Position numbers and translations under genes: made by a program. The notes beneath the pieces are model-generated. The model was not told the DNA's origin. It made no database searches and saw nothing but the letters and a program-made list of their open reading frames with translations. Shown here piece after piece: positions 1 to 5,510 of a stretch of 5,527 bases of DNA. Numbering within the stretch: the stretch's first letter is position 1; every line of letters begins with the position of its first letter. This stretch comes from Pseudomonadota bacterium (GTDB taxonomy: Bacteria > Desulfobacterota > Desulfovibrionia > Desulfovibrionales > Desulfovibrionaceae), in NCBI GenBank assembly GCA_023435825.1, contig JAEZMB010000074.1:1-5527 (forward strand), written 5' to 3'.

Positions 1-3
1 GGG

Positions 4-19
4 GGTTTCCTCACAAACC
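4..19 (-). other. Small inverted repeat downstream of rnhA
   Basis: GGTTT (4-8) and AAACC (15-19) are exact inverted repeats with a 6-base loop. Read in the rnhA direction they form a weak 5-bp hairpin just past the homopolymer. No U-run follows, so it is not a convincing intrinsic terminator; it is merely the only hairpin seen at the end of this operon. Confidence 0.25.
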
Positions 20-23
20 ACCA

Positions 24-44
24 CCCCCCCCCCCCCCCCCCCCC
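24..44. repeat. 21-base poly-C homopolymer
   Basis: Uninterrupted run of 21 C on the plus strand (G on the rnhA coding strand), 8 bases beyond the rnhA stop codon. It is non-coding. It could be a slippage-prone tract, a G-quadruplex-forming 3' trailer of the rnhA transcript, or a sequencing/assembly artefact near the window edge. The run itself is directly visible; its biological reality is uncertain. Confidence 0.9.
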
Positions 45-52
45 TCTTTCAC

Positions 53-541
53 CTACCCCGGATACCCCGCGTCCGCTTCCAGCCCCCGCGAATTGGCGGC
101 TTGCCGGGCGAGCACGTCGCAGCGCTCGTTTTCGGGATGGCCGGTGTGGCCGCGCACCCAGCTGAACTTGACCTTGTGGCGGGACAGAAGCGGCAGCAGC
201 CGCAGCCACAGGTCTTGATTCTTCACCGGCTTACGCTCGGCATTGACCCAGCCCTTTTTCTGCCACGAGGCCAGCCAGCGCTTCTCGATGGCGTCGTGGA
301 CGTAGCGCGAGTCCGTGGTGATGGACACCACGCTCGGCTCGGCCAGCTCTTCCAGGGCCACGATGCAGGCGAGCAGTTCCATGCGGTTGTTGGTGGTCAG
401 CTTGCGGCCGCCGGAGAATTCCCGGCGCTCGTCGCCGTGCAAAAGCACCGCGCCGTAGCCGCCGGGGCCGGGATTGCCCAGGCAGGCCCCATCGGTAAAG
501 ATGATCACGGTTTGCTGCGGCGCTTTGGTTTCCTCGGTCAC
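53..541 (-). CDS. rnhA: Ribonuclease HI
   Basis: Cytoplasmic endonuclease that cuts the RNA strand of RNA-DNA hybrids, such as R-loops, Okazaki primers and misincorporated ribonucleotides. The 162-residue product is the usual size for bacterial RNase HI. The four acidic catalytic residues are visible: D17 in FTDGACLGNPGPGGYG, E55 in NNRMELL, D77 in TTDSRY and D142 in NERCDVLA. The catalytic-loop histidine is H132 in RGHTGHPENE. The basic, Trp-rich handle of the E. coli type is present at about residues 89-105 (WQKKGW), so this is the handle-containing form. The start is GTG at 541, overlapping the TGA of the upstream gene (GTGA). An AAGGAG ribosome-binding site sits 7 bases before it, which fixes the start. 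It is the last gene of a three-gene minus-strand operon and ends with TAG only 8 bases before a long homopolymer. Assignment is secure from motifs alone. Confidence 0.97.
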   Translation of the reverse strand: MTEETKAPQQTVIIFTDGACLGNPGPGGYGAVLLHGDERREFSGGRKLTTNNRMELLACIVALEELAEPSVVSITTDSRYVHDAIEKRWLASWQKKGWVNAERKPVKNQDLWLRLLPLLSRHKVKFSWVRGHTGHPENERCDVLARQAANSRGLEADAGYPG

Positions 542-1059
542 GTATCGTCTCCTTTTGCCTTGTCGGCGGCCTCGTCCAGGGCCGAAACGAGCAGCCCCAC
601 CGTGGCCAGCAGGCCCTCGCGGGCCTTGCCCGCCCGGCAGGCGGCGTCCAGGTGCTCCCGGGCCAGATCGGCCGGCAGCCCGGCCGGCAACCCGGCGGCG
701 GCCAGGGCCGGCAGGGCCACCCGGCTGCCGGCGCAGTCCGGGGCCGCGTACACGACGATTTTTTTGGGATTATTGGGGGCCGTGGCCGGGAGCGGGTCCG
801 TCCCCAGCCGCACGGCCAGCTCCAGGCCGAAGCGTCCGCGCAGATGCTCGGCCGCCTCCAGCAGCCACAGCCGGTCCTCGCGGGAGAGGACGCCGGCCGG
901 ATCGGCCACCACGCCCCGGGCCTCGGTGCGCGCGATGACCCGCTCGAAATTCTTCTGATAGGCGGCAACGGCCAGGGCGAACACCCCGGCCAGCAGCAGT
1001 CCGCGCGCCAGCCGCTCCGAGGTGGACCGGCCGCGCGGGACGAAAAACAGCCGCTTCAT
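538..1059 (-). CDS. Membrane-anchored hypothetical protein with TPM/YgcG-like segment
   Basis: I do not recognise a named gene. The 173-residue product begins with a short basic stretch (MKRLFFVPRGR) and one hydrophobic segment at about residues 17-34. The latter is likely a signal anchor that places the rest outside the cytoplasm. Residues 50-90 (VVADPAGVLSREDR...LELAVRLGTDPL) resemble the start of TPM domains (YgcG/Psb32 family), where a 'D..g.Ls' motif is followed by a helix and a beta strand. The remainder (NNPKKIVVYAAPDC, then Ala/Leu-rich helices) could complete a small alpha/beta fold, but at about 120 residues it is at the short end. Its ATG overlaps the stop of the ABC ATPase (ATGA). 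No strong ribosome-binding site precedes it, suggesting translational coupling. Its stop overlaps the rnhA start. Membrane location next to an ABC ATPase hints at an envelope role, but that is inference. The gene is real; its function is open. Confidence 0.85.
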   Translation of the reverse strand: MKRLFFVPRGRSTSERLARGLLLAGVFALAVAAYQKNFERVIARTEARGVVADPAGVLSREDRLWLLEAAEHLRGRFGLELAVRLGTDPLPATAPNNPKKIVVYAAPDCAGSRVALPALAAAGLPAGLPADLAREHLDAACRAGKAREGLLATVGLLVSALDEAADKAKGDDT

Positions 1060-1727
1060 GACGCGCTCGGGCCGTCCCCGGCCACCCGGCCGTCGCGGAT
1101 GTGGACCACCCGGCCGCAGCGCTCGGCCAGCCCCGGATCGTGGGTGACGAGAATGAGCGTCATGCCGTCGGACAGGGAAAACAGCAGTTCCATGACCATC
1201 TGTCCGGTCTCGCCGTCGAGGTTGCCGGTGGGTTCGTCGGCCAGAAGCAGGCGCGGACGCGGGGCCAGGGCCCGGGCCAGGGCCACCCGCTGCTGCTCGC
1301 CGCCGGACAGCTCGGCCGGGAAATGGCCGCGCCGCTGCGACAGCCCCACCGCGTCCAGAGCCTTGGCCGCCTGGTCGAAGGCGTCGGCCCGGCCGGCGAA
1401 CTCCAGCGGCAGGGCCACGTTTTCCAGCGCCGTCATGGCCGGCACGAGATGGAAGGCCTGGAACACGATGCCCACGTTGTCGCGGCGAAAGCGGGCCAGG
1501 GCATCCTCGCCCATGGTCGTCAGGTCATGCCCGGCCACGGTCACCGTACCGGAGGTGGGGGCGAGCAGGCCGGCCATGAGCATTAAAAGCGTGGTCTTGC
1601 CCGCGCCCGAAGGCCCCATCACCGCCGCCACTTCGCCGGCGGCGGCGGCAAAGTCCACCCCGCGCAGGATGTTGACCCCGCCGGCCTGGCTTTGTAACGT
1701 CAGCCGCACATCGGACAAGGAAATCAT
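1056..1727 (-). CDS. ABC transporter ATP-binding protein, YbbA/LolD/MacB family
   Basis: Cytoplasmic ATPase subunit of the LolD/FtsE/YbbA/MacB (type VII, mechanotransmission) group, which powers extraction or movement of lipids, lipoproteins or other envelope substrates rather than classic import. All motifs are intact in 223 residues: Walker A GPSGAGKTT (38-46), Q-loop Q90, signature LSGGEQQR (140-147), Walker B LLLADE with E165 and the family hallmark ADEPTGNLD (163-171), and H-loop H196 (VTHD). The start chosen is ATG at 1727, because GGAGG lies 5 bases upstream (1733-1737) and the protein then begins with the standard MISLSDV strand. The open frame runs back to 1910, but that would lie wholly inside tesA. 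Divergent pairing with tesA matches the ybbA-tesA arrangement of E. coli and Pseudomonas, so a YbbA-like role is likely. No permease gene lies in the window, so the substrate cannot be named. Confidence 0.93.
   Translation of the reverse strand: MISLSDVRLTLQSQAGGVNILRGVDFAAAAGEVAAVMGPSGAGKTTLLMLMAGLLAPTSGTVTVAGHDLTTMGEDALARFRRDNVGIVFQAFHLVPAMTALENVALPLEFAGRADAFDQAAKALDAVGLSQRRGHFPAELSGGEQQRVALARALAPRPRLLLADEPTGNLDGETGQMVMELLFSLSDGMTLILVTHDPGLAERCGRVVHIRDGRVAGDGPSAS
1672..1700 (+). promoter_or_regulatory. Weak possible promoter for tesA
   Basis: TTGACC (1672-1677) matches 5 of 6 bases of a -35 box. A poor -10, TAACGT (1695-1700), follows at 17 bases. It lies inside the ABC ATPase gene, about 26 bases before tesA. 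Because there is no intergenic space, any tesA promoter must lie inside that gene, but this one is only a candidate. Confidence 0.22.
1717..1721 (+). promoter_or_regulatory. Ribosome-binding site candidate of tesA
   Basis: AAGGA on the plus strand, 4 bases before ATG 1726; spacing is short but usable. It overlaps codons 3-4 of the divergent ABC ATPase gene. It supports the 1726 start of tesA over the GTG at 1768, which has no purine-rich site. Confidence 0.5.
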
Positions 1728-2451
1728 GCACGCCTCCAACATCCCCACAGCGGGCGCGCCGCGCCCCGTGCCGTCCCCGGCAGGATACCAGCTTGCCCGG
1801 AAAAGACAAACCGCGCCGGTTTGGCTGGCCCTGGTCCTGGCCGCCCTTGGAGTTTTCATGCCGCGGACCGCTACGGCCGTGACCCTGGCCGCCCTGGGCG
1901 ACAGCCTCACCGCCGGCTGGAACCTGCCCGCCGCCGACGCCTACCCGGCCAAGCTGGCCCGCGCCCTGGCCGCGCGCGGCTATGACGTGGAGATCCTCAA
2001 CTTCGGCGTCTCCGGCGACACCACCACCGGCGGGCTGGCCCGCCTCGACGCAGTGCTGGCCGCCAAACCGGCCGGCGTCATCCTGGAACTCGGGGCCAAC
2101 GACATGCTGCGCGGCCTGCCCACGGCCGTGCCCCGGGACAACCTCGACGCCATCATGGCCCGGCTCAAGGCGGCCGGCATCCCGGTCCTGCTCTGCGGCA
2201 TCCAGGCCATGCGCAACTACGGCGCGGCCTACGCCCGGGAACTCGACGCCGTCTATGCCGAACTGGCCAAAAAATACGACGCCGTGCTCTACCCCTCCTT
2301 TCTCGACGGCGTCACCGGCGTTCCCGGCCTGACCATGCCCGACGGCCTGCATCCCACCGCCGCCGGGGTGGACGAAATGGTGCGGCGCAGCCTGCCCGCC
2401 GTGGAAACCTTTCTTTCGCGCCTGGGCGTGCGCCCGGCCGGCGCGCCGTAA
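1726..2451 (+). CDS. tesA: Secreted GDSL/SGNH esterase, thioesterase I/arylesterase type
   Basis: SGNH-fold hydrolase of the TesA (acyl-CoA thioesterase I / protease I / lysophospholipase L1) family, probably exported to the periplasm. In the 241-residue precursor, block I is GDSLTAG (58-64) with nucleophile S60. Block II is NFGVSGDTTTGG with oxyanion residue G97. Block III is GAND with N125. Block V is DGLHP with D206 and H209. A signal peptide is visible: basic ARKR, hydrophobic core at about 31-44, and a cleavage site ATA after residue 51. The start at ATG 1726 has AAGGA 4 bases upstream, but this gives a long 28-residue leader before the hydrophobic core. GTG at 1768 is an alternative with no clear ribosome-binding site, and ATG 1858 would lose the signal peptide. 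It heads a plus-strand operon with coaX 5 bases after its TAA. The family is certain; physiological substrate is unknown. Confidence 0.93.
   Translation: MHASNIPTAGAPRPVPSPAGYQLARKRQTAPVWLALVLAALGVFMPRTATAVTLAALGDSLTAGWNLPAADAYPAKLARALAARGYDVEILNFGVSGDTTTGGLARLDAVLAAKPAGVILELGANDMLRGLPTAVPRDNLDAIMARLKAAGIPVLLCGIQAMRNYGAAYARELDAVYAELAKKYDAVLYPSFLDGVTGVPGLTMPDGLHPTAAGVDEMVRRSLPAVETFLSRLGVRPAGAP
1733..1737 (-). promoter_or_regulatory. Ribosome-binding site of the ABC ATPase
   Basis: GGAGG on the minus strand, 5 bases before ATG 1727. It decides the start of the ABC ATPase. It lies inside codons 3-4 of tesA as annotated here. Confidence 0.75.
1782..1809 (-). promoter_or_regulatory. Possible sigma-70 promoter for the ABC-TPM-rnhA operon
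   Basis: On the minus strand TTGTCT (1809-1804) and TATCCT (1787-1782) are separated by 16 bases, each matching 4 of 6 consensus positions. It sits in a locally less GC-rich patch about 55 bases before the ABC start codon and within the tesA coding sequence. This is pattern matching by eye only. Confidence 0.3.
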
Positions 2452-2456
2452 CCGCC

Positions 2457-3248
2457 ATGCCCGCCCTTCTGGTCGACATCGGCAACACCAACATCAAGTT
2501 CGGCCTGGCCGAGGCCGGCGGCCTGCTGTCGTCCTTTGCCCTGCCCACCGACCGCAGCGCCACCCCGGACAGCCTGGGTCTGGCCCTGGCTGCGGCCCTG
2601 CCCTTTCACGGCTGCCGGCCGGCCGACATCGAGGCCGCCGTGGCCTCCAGCGTGGTGCCGCCGCTTAATCCCATCATCGAACACGCCATCTCGCGCTATC
2701 TCGGCGTGCGGCTGCGCTTTGTGCCCACCGACATCCCCATACCGCTCAAAAACCTCTACGGCCGGCCCCACGAAGTCGGAGCCGACCGGCTGGTCACGGC
2801 CTTTGCCGGCCGCCGGGCCGTGGGCGCGGCCTCGGTCATCGTGGTGGATTTCGGCACGGCCACCAATTTCGACTGCGTCCAGGACGACGCGTTCCTGGGC
2901 GGGCTCATCTGCCCGGGCCTCATGACGTCGCTGTCCGGGCTGGTCAGCAAGACGGCCAAGCTGCCCCATGTGGCCCTGGACCCGGGCGACGGGGCGCTGT
3001 CCATCGGCCGCTCCACCACGGACTGCATCAACCAGGGCTTCGTCTTCGGCTTTGCCGACATGGTGACGGGCGTGACCGCCCGCCTCAAGGCCCACCTCGG
3101 CGGCGATGTCCACGTGCTGGCCACCGGCGGCTTCGCCGAGAAGCTCGCCCCCATCTGTCCGGTCATCCGCGACGTGCGGCCGGAACTGTTGCTCGAAGGG
3201 TTGCGGCAATTGTGGCTGGCCTCAAGCCGGCCGGGAGGCCGGAAATGA
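2457..3248 (+). CDS. coaX: Type III pantothenate kinase
   Basis: Phosphorylates pantothenate with ATP, the first step of coenzyme A synthesis, in the cytoplasm. The type III enzyme belongs to the ASKHA fold and, as known for the family, needs a monovalent cation and is not feedback-inhibited by CoA. The 263 residues carry the family marks: N-terminal phosphate loop DIGNTNIKFGL (7-17), GADR (108-111) with probable catalytic base D110, the second phosphate motif VDFGTATNFD (130-139), GGLICPG (148-154), GRSTTDCINQG (184-194) and ATGGFAEKL (222-230). Length is normal. The ATG lies 5 bases after the tesA stop and has no good ribosome-binding site, so translation is probably coupled to tesA. The TGA overlaps the ATG of the following TPR gene. 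Confidence is high. Confidence 0.96.
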   Translation: MPALLVDIGNTNIKFGLAEAGGLLSSFALPTDRSATPDSLGLALAAALPFHGCRPADIEAAVASSVVPPLNPIIEHAISRYLGVRLRFVPTDIPIPLKNLYGRPHEVGADRLVTAFAGRRAVGAASVIVVDFGTATNFDCVQDDAFLGGLICPGLMTSLSGLVSKTAKLPHVALDPGDGALSIGRSTTDCINQGFVFGFADMVTGVTARLKAHLGGDVHVLATGGFAEKLAPICPVIRDVRPELLLEGLRQLWLASSRPGGRK

Positions 3249-3979
3249 CGATACTGCCGGAGATTCTCGGCTGCTACCAGTCCGAGAAGCGCGAGAAGAT
3301 GGGCGGCCAGGGCGGTTCCGGACGCGGCTTTGTCCAGCGCATCGACTGGCTGGCCATGAAGCTCGGGCCGGCCCGCATCGTCATCTTTCCCCTGGACGAA
3401 AGGCATCTGCCCATGCCCCTGCAAAAGATCGTCACGCCCGAAGAATTCCTGCGCCATTTCGTGCCGGCCCCGCTGCTATACAGCGAGCGCATCGCCCCGG
3501 CCGCCCTGGTGCTGGGGCGACTGCTGCGCGACGTCGGGCCGGGCCTGGACCACAAGACCCTGCCGCCGCCCGAACAGGCCCTTTTCCTGGTCATCCTGGC
3601 CGCCCTGGCCGCCGCCGGCCGGCCCGACACCGGCGAGGACGCCCTGGCCGTGCTCCAGGGCGGCGCAGGCGCGGCCACGGCCGAAGGCCAAAAGCTCGCC
3701 ATCAACGCCTTCGGCATAAGCCTTCGCAAAAGCGGCGATTTCGACGGCGCGGCCAACTACTACCGCAAGGCCCTGGAGCTTTCCCCGGACGACGAACGCC
3801 TCATGTTCAACCTCGCCCGCACCCTCTACGAAAAAGGCGACCCGGCCGGCTGCCGGGCGCTCCTGGAAAAGGCCGTGGCCGCCGACCCGGACTTCGCCGA
3901 AGCCAAGGCCTTCCTGCGCTATCTGGCCCGACGCGCCAAACCGGCTGGCGTCGAGGACTTCCCGGACATCACGATCTGA
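3245..3979 (+). CDS. TPR-repeat protein of unknown function
   Basis: I recognise the repeat architecture but not a named gene. The 244-residue product has two tetratricopeptide repeats at about 149-182 (AFGISLRKSGDFDGAANYYR... then ALELSPDD) and 183-216 (LMFNLARTLYEKGDPAGCRALLEKAVAADPD), followed by a capping helix. TPRs usually mediate protein-protein contacts. Residues 1-120 are not TPR. They contain a basic/glycine stretch (EKREKMGGQGGSGRG, 14-28), a beta-like segment ARIVIFPLDERHLPMP (43-58) and hydrophobic helices, and may form a separate N-terminal domain. No signal peptide is seen, so it is probably cytoplasmic. The start ATG 3245 overlaps the coaX stop (ATGA) and has GGGAGG at good distance upstream. 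A GTG at 3212 is also in frame but lacks such a site. Operon position after coaX gives no firm clue to function. Confidence 0.88.
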   Translation: MTILPEILGCYQSEKREKMGGQGGSGRGFVQRIDWLAMKLGPARIVIFPLDERHLPMPLQKIVTPEEFLRHFVPAPLLYSERIAPAALVLGRLLRDVGPGLDHKTLPPPEQALFLVILAALAAAGRPDTGEDALAVLQGGAGAATAEGQKLAINAFGISLRKSGDFDGAANYYRKALELSPDDERLMFNLARTLYEKGDPAGCRALLEKAVAADPDFAEAKAFLRYLARRAKPAGVEDFPDITI

Positions 3980-4015
3980 CGAAGCCTGGACGACATTCCC
4001 GATTCCCCCGCCGCT

Positions 4016-4033
4016 GCCAGGATTTTGCCTGGC
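4016..4033. promoter_or_regulatory. 18-base inverted repeat upstream of eno, candidate operator
   Basis: GCCAGG (4016-4021) and CCTGGC (4028-4033) form a perfect 6-6-6 palindrome whose AT-rich centre is ATTTTG. It ends 9 bases before a TATAAA box and covers the expected -35 region of that promoter, a typical repressor position. Another copy of GCCTGG occurs at 3984-3989. I cannot match it to a known regulator. It could also be a hairpin ending the TPR transcript, but no U-run follows. Confidence 0.4.
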
Positions 4034-4042
4034 CCCGGGGCT

Positions 4043-4048
4043 TATAAA
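4043..4048 (+). promoter_or_regulatory. Possible -10 box of the eno promoter
   Basis: TATAAA, 5 of 6 matches to the sigma-70 -10 consensus, in a small AT-rich patch of an otherwise very GC-rich gap. A clear -35 box is lacking (GATTTT at 16 bases is the best), so activity may depend on an activator or on the overlapping palindrome. It would give a leader of about 85-90 bases before the eno ATG. Confidence 0.4.
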
Positions 4049-4079
4049 TCGTTTGGAATTGCGCTACAGCCAACAGTGT

Positions 4080-4095
4080 CGGGCCACGCGGCCCG
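4080..4095 (+). other. Hairpin in the eno leader
   Basis: CGGGCC (4080-4085) pairs exactly with GGCCCG (4090-4095) around a 4-base loop ACGC. It lies in the predicted untranslated leader, 47 bases before the eno start. No U-run follows, so it is not a terminator; it may stabilise the message or be incidental to high GC content. Confidence 0.35.
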
Positions 4096-4142
4096 CCTTC
4101 CACGCACAAAACGCCAAACCCCATACTTTCAAGGAGACCAGC

Positions 4143-5453
4143 ATGAGCACCATAGCGGCCGTTTGGGCCAGGGAAATCCTCGATTCGCGCGGCAATCCCA
4201 CTGTCGAGGTGGAGGTCACCCTGGAATCCGGCGCGTCCGGCCGGGCCGCCGTCCCCTCGGGCGCGTCCACCGGCTCCCGCGAAGCCCTGGAAATGCGCGA
4301 CCAGGACGCCACCCGCTACGCCGGCAAGGGCGTCACCAAGGCCGTGGAGAACGTCCAGGGCGAACTGGCCGACACCGTCATCGGCATGGACGCCCTGCAG
4401 CAGGTGGCCATCGACAACCTCATGATCGACACCGACGGCACCGAAAACAAATCGCGCCTGGGCGCCAACGCCATCCTCGGCGTGTCCCTGGCCGTGTGCC
4501 GCGCCGCCTCCAACTTCCTGGGGCTGCCGCTGTACCAGTACATCGGCGGCATCAATTCCAAGGTGCTGCCCGTGCCCATGATGAACATCATCAACGGCGG
4601 CGCGCACGCTCCCAACAACCTGGACATCCAGGAATTCATGATCATCCCCCTTGGCGCGCGCACCTTCGCCGATGCCCTGCGCATGGGCGCCGAGACCTTC
4701 CACACCCTCAAAAAGATCCTGGCCGCCGACGGCCACATGACCGCCGTGGGCGACGAGGGCGGCTTTGCCCCCAACCTCAAGAGCCACGACGAGGCGTTTA
4801 AGTACATCATCAAGGCCATCGAGGAATCCGGCTACCGCCCGGGCTCCGAAATCTCGCTGGCCATCGACGCCGCCGCCTCGGAATTCTATAAGAACGGCAA
4901 ATACGTGCTCACCGGCGAAAACCTCTCCCTGTCCTCGACCGAAATGGTCGATTACCTGGGCGGCTTCGTCGAGCGCTACCCGCTGATCTCCATCGAGGAC
5001 GGCCTGGCCGAGTCCGACTGGCCCGGCTGGAAGACCCTGACGCTGAACCTGGGCGAACGCATCCAACTCGTTGGCGACGACATCTTCGTCACCAACCCCG
5101 ACATCCTGGCCGAAGGCATCGACCAGGGCGTGGCCAACTCCATCCTCATCAAGCTCAACCAGATCGGCACCGTCACCGAGACCCTGGACACCATCGAGAT
5201 GGCCAAGCAGGCCGCCTACACCACGGTGGTCTCCCACCGCTCGGGCGAGACCGAGGACAGCTTCATCGCCGACCTGTCCGTGGCCGTCAACGCCGGCCAG
5301 ATCAAGACCGGCTCGCTGTGCCGCTCCGACCGCCTGGCCAAGTACAACCAGCTGCTGCGCATCGAGGAAGAGCTGGAAGACATGGCCATCTACTACGGCC
5401 CGGTCATGGCCGGCCAGTGGTACGAAGAAGAAGCCGAAGGCGAAGAAGAATAA
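4143..5453 (+). CDS. eno: Enolase (phosphopyruvate hydratase)
   Basis: Interconverts 2-phosphoglycerate and phosphoenolpyruvate in glycolysis/gluconeogenesis; a cytoplasmic Mg-dependent enzyme. The 436 residues include the N-terminal SRGNPTVEVEV, the mobile loop GASTG (40-44), GGAHAPNN with H155, and QEFMI with E164. They also include GDEGGFAPN with E205 as catalytic acid partner. Metal ligands are D242, E285 (SIEDG) and D312 (VGDD). The catalytic base is K337 (LIKLNQIG), the SHRSGET loop spans 364-370, and K388 lies in IKTGS. All active-site residues are present. The start ATG 4143 follows AAGGAG at 6-7 bases. An in-frame TTG at 4053 would add 30 residues unlike any enolase N-terminus and is rejected. 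The C-terminus ends in a strongly acidic tail (YEEEAEGEEE). It lies 163 bases after the TPR gene, with its own likely promoter. Identification is secure. Confidence 0.98.
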   Translation: MSTIAAVWAREILDSRGNPTVEVEVTLESGASGRAAVPSGASTGSREALEMRDQDATRYAGKGVTKAVENVQGELADTVIGMDALQQVAIDNLMIDTDGTENKSRLGANAILGVSLAVCRAASNFLGLPLYQYIGGINSKVLPVPMMNIINGGAHAPNNLDIQEFMIIPLGARTFADALRMGAETFHTLKKILAADGHMTAVGDEGGFAPNLKSHDEAFKYIIKAIEESGYRPGSEISLAIDAAASEFYKNGKYVLTGENLSLSSTEMVDYLGGFVERYPLISIEDGLAESDWPGWKTLTLNLGERIQLVGDDIFVTNPDILAEGIDQGVANSILIKLNQIGTVTETLDTIEMAKQAAYTTVVSHRSGETEDSFIADLSVAVNAGQIKTGSLCRSDRLAKYNQLLRIEEELEDMAIYYGPVMAGQWYEEEAEGEEE

Positions 5454-5459
5454 GCCACC

Positions 5460-5474
5460 CGGGGGACTCCCCCG
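5460..5474 (+). terminator. GC-rich hairpin after eno, possible terminator
   Basis: CGGGGG (5460-5465) pairs with CCCCCG (5469-5474) around ACT, starting 7 bases after the eno TAA. The stem is very strong but lacks a following U-tract, so it is at best a non-canonical terminator or an mRNA 3'-end stabiliser. Confidence 0.35.
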
Positions 5475-5489
5475 CACGGGGTGCCGCGA

Positions 5490-5510
5490 GGGGCGGGCGG
5501 GCCGCGCCCC
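5490..5510. other. Second GC-rich hairpin in the eno downstream region
   Basis: GGGGCG (5490-5495) and CGCCCC (5505-5510) are inverted repeats around a 9-base G/C-rich loop. The stretch from 5454 to 5527 has almost no A or T and ends with ten C followed by G. I see no gene in it. Confidence 0.3.

Noticed and set aside
652..1725. Open plus-strand frame of more than 1 kb leading into tesA
   Set aside because: It is antisense to the TPM-like gene and the ABC ATPase, whose motifs are clear. Its translation is low-complexity Arg/Pro/Ala/Ser with no domain. It stays open because of high GC content.
1728..1910. Upstream extension of the ABC ATPase to GTG 1910
   Set aside because: The extra 61 residues are basic, non-homologous in appearance and lie inside tesA; GGAGG before ATG 1727 gives the expected N-terminus.
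1525..2352. Minus-strand open frame of 275 codons across tesA and the ABC start
   Set aside because: Overlaps two confidently assigned genes, and its composition (Gly, Gln, Arg, His) is that of an antisense shadow.
3212..3244. Upstream extension of the TPR protein from GTG 3212
   Set aside because: It would overlap coaX by 37 bases and lacks a ribosome-binding site, whereas ATG 3245 has GGGAGG at good spacing and an ATGA coupling overlap.
3980..4015. Intrinsic terminator right after the TPR gene
   Set aside because: No hairpin followed by a T-run is present in this stretch; the later palindrome at 4016-4033 also lacks a T-run.
4030..4045. Possible sigma-54 promoter (TGGC ... GC) before eno
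   Set aside because: The GG and GC elements are separated by 7 bases rather than the 10 required for the -24/-12 consensus.
4053..4142. Upstream extension of enolase from TTG 4053
   Set aside because: Adds 30 residues not seen in enolases and overlaps the probable leader; the AAGGAG site supports ATG 4143.
3969..5477. Minus-strand open frame of 502 codons opposite eno
   Set aside because: Translation is Gly/Val/Asp/His-rich and patternless, the mirror of GC-rich enolase codons. No ribosome-binding site or family resemblance.
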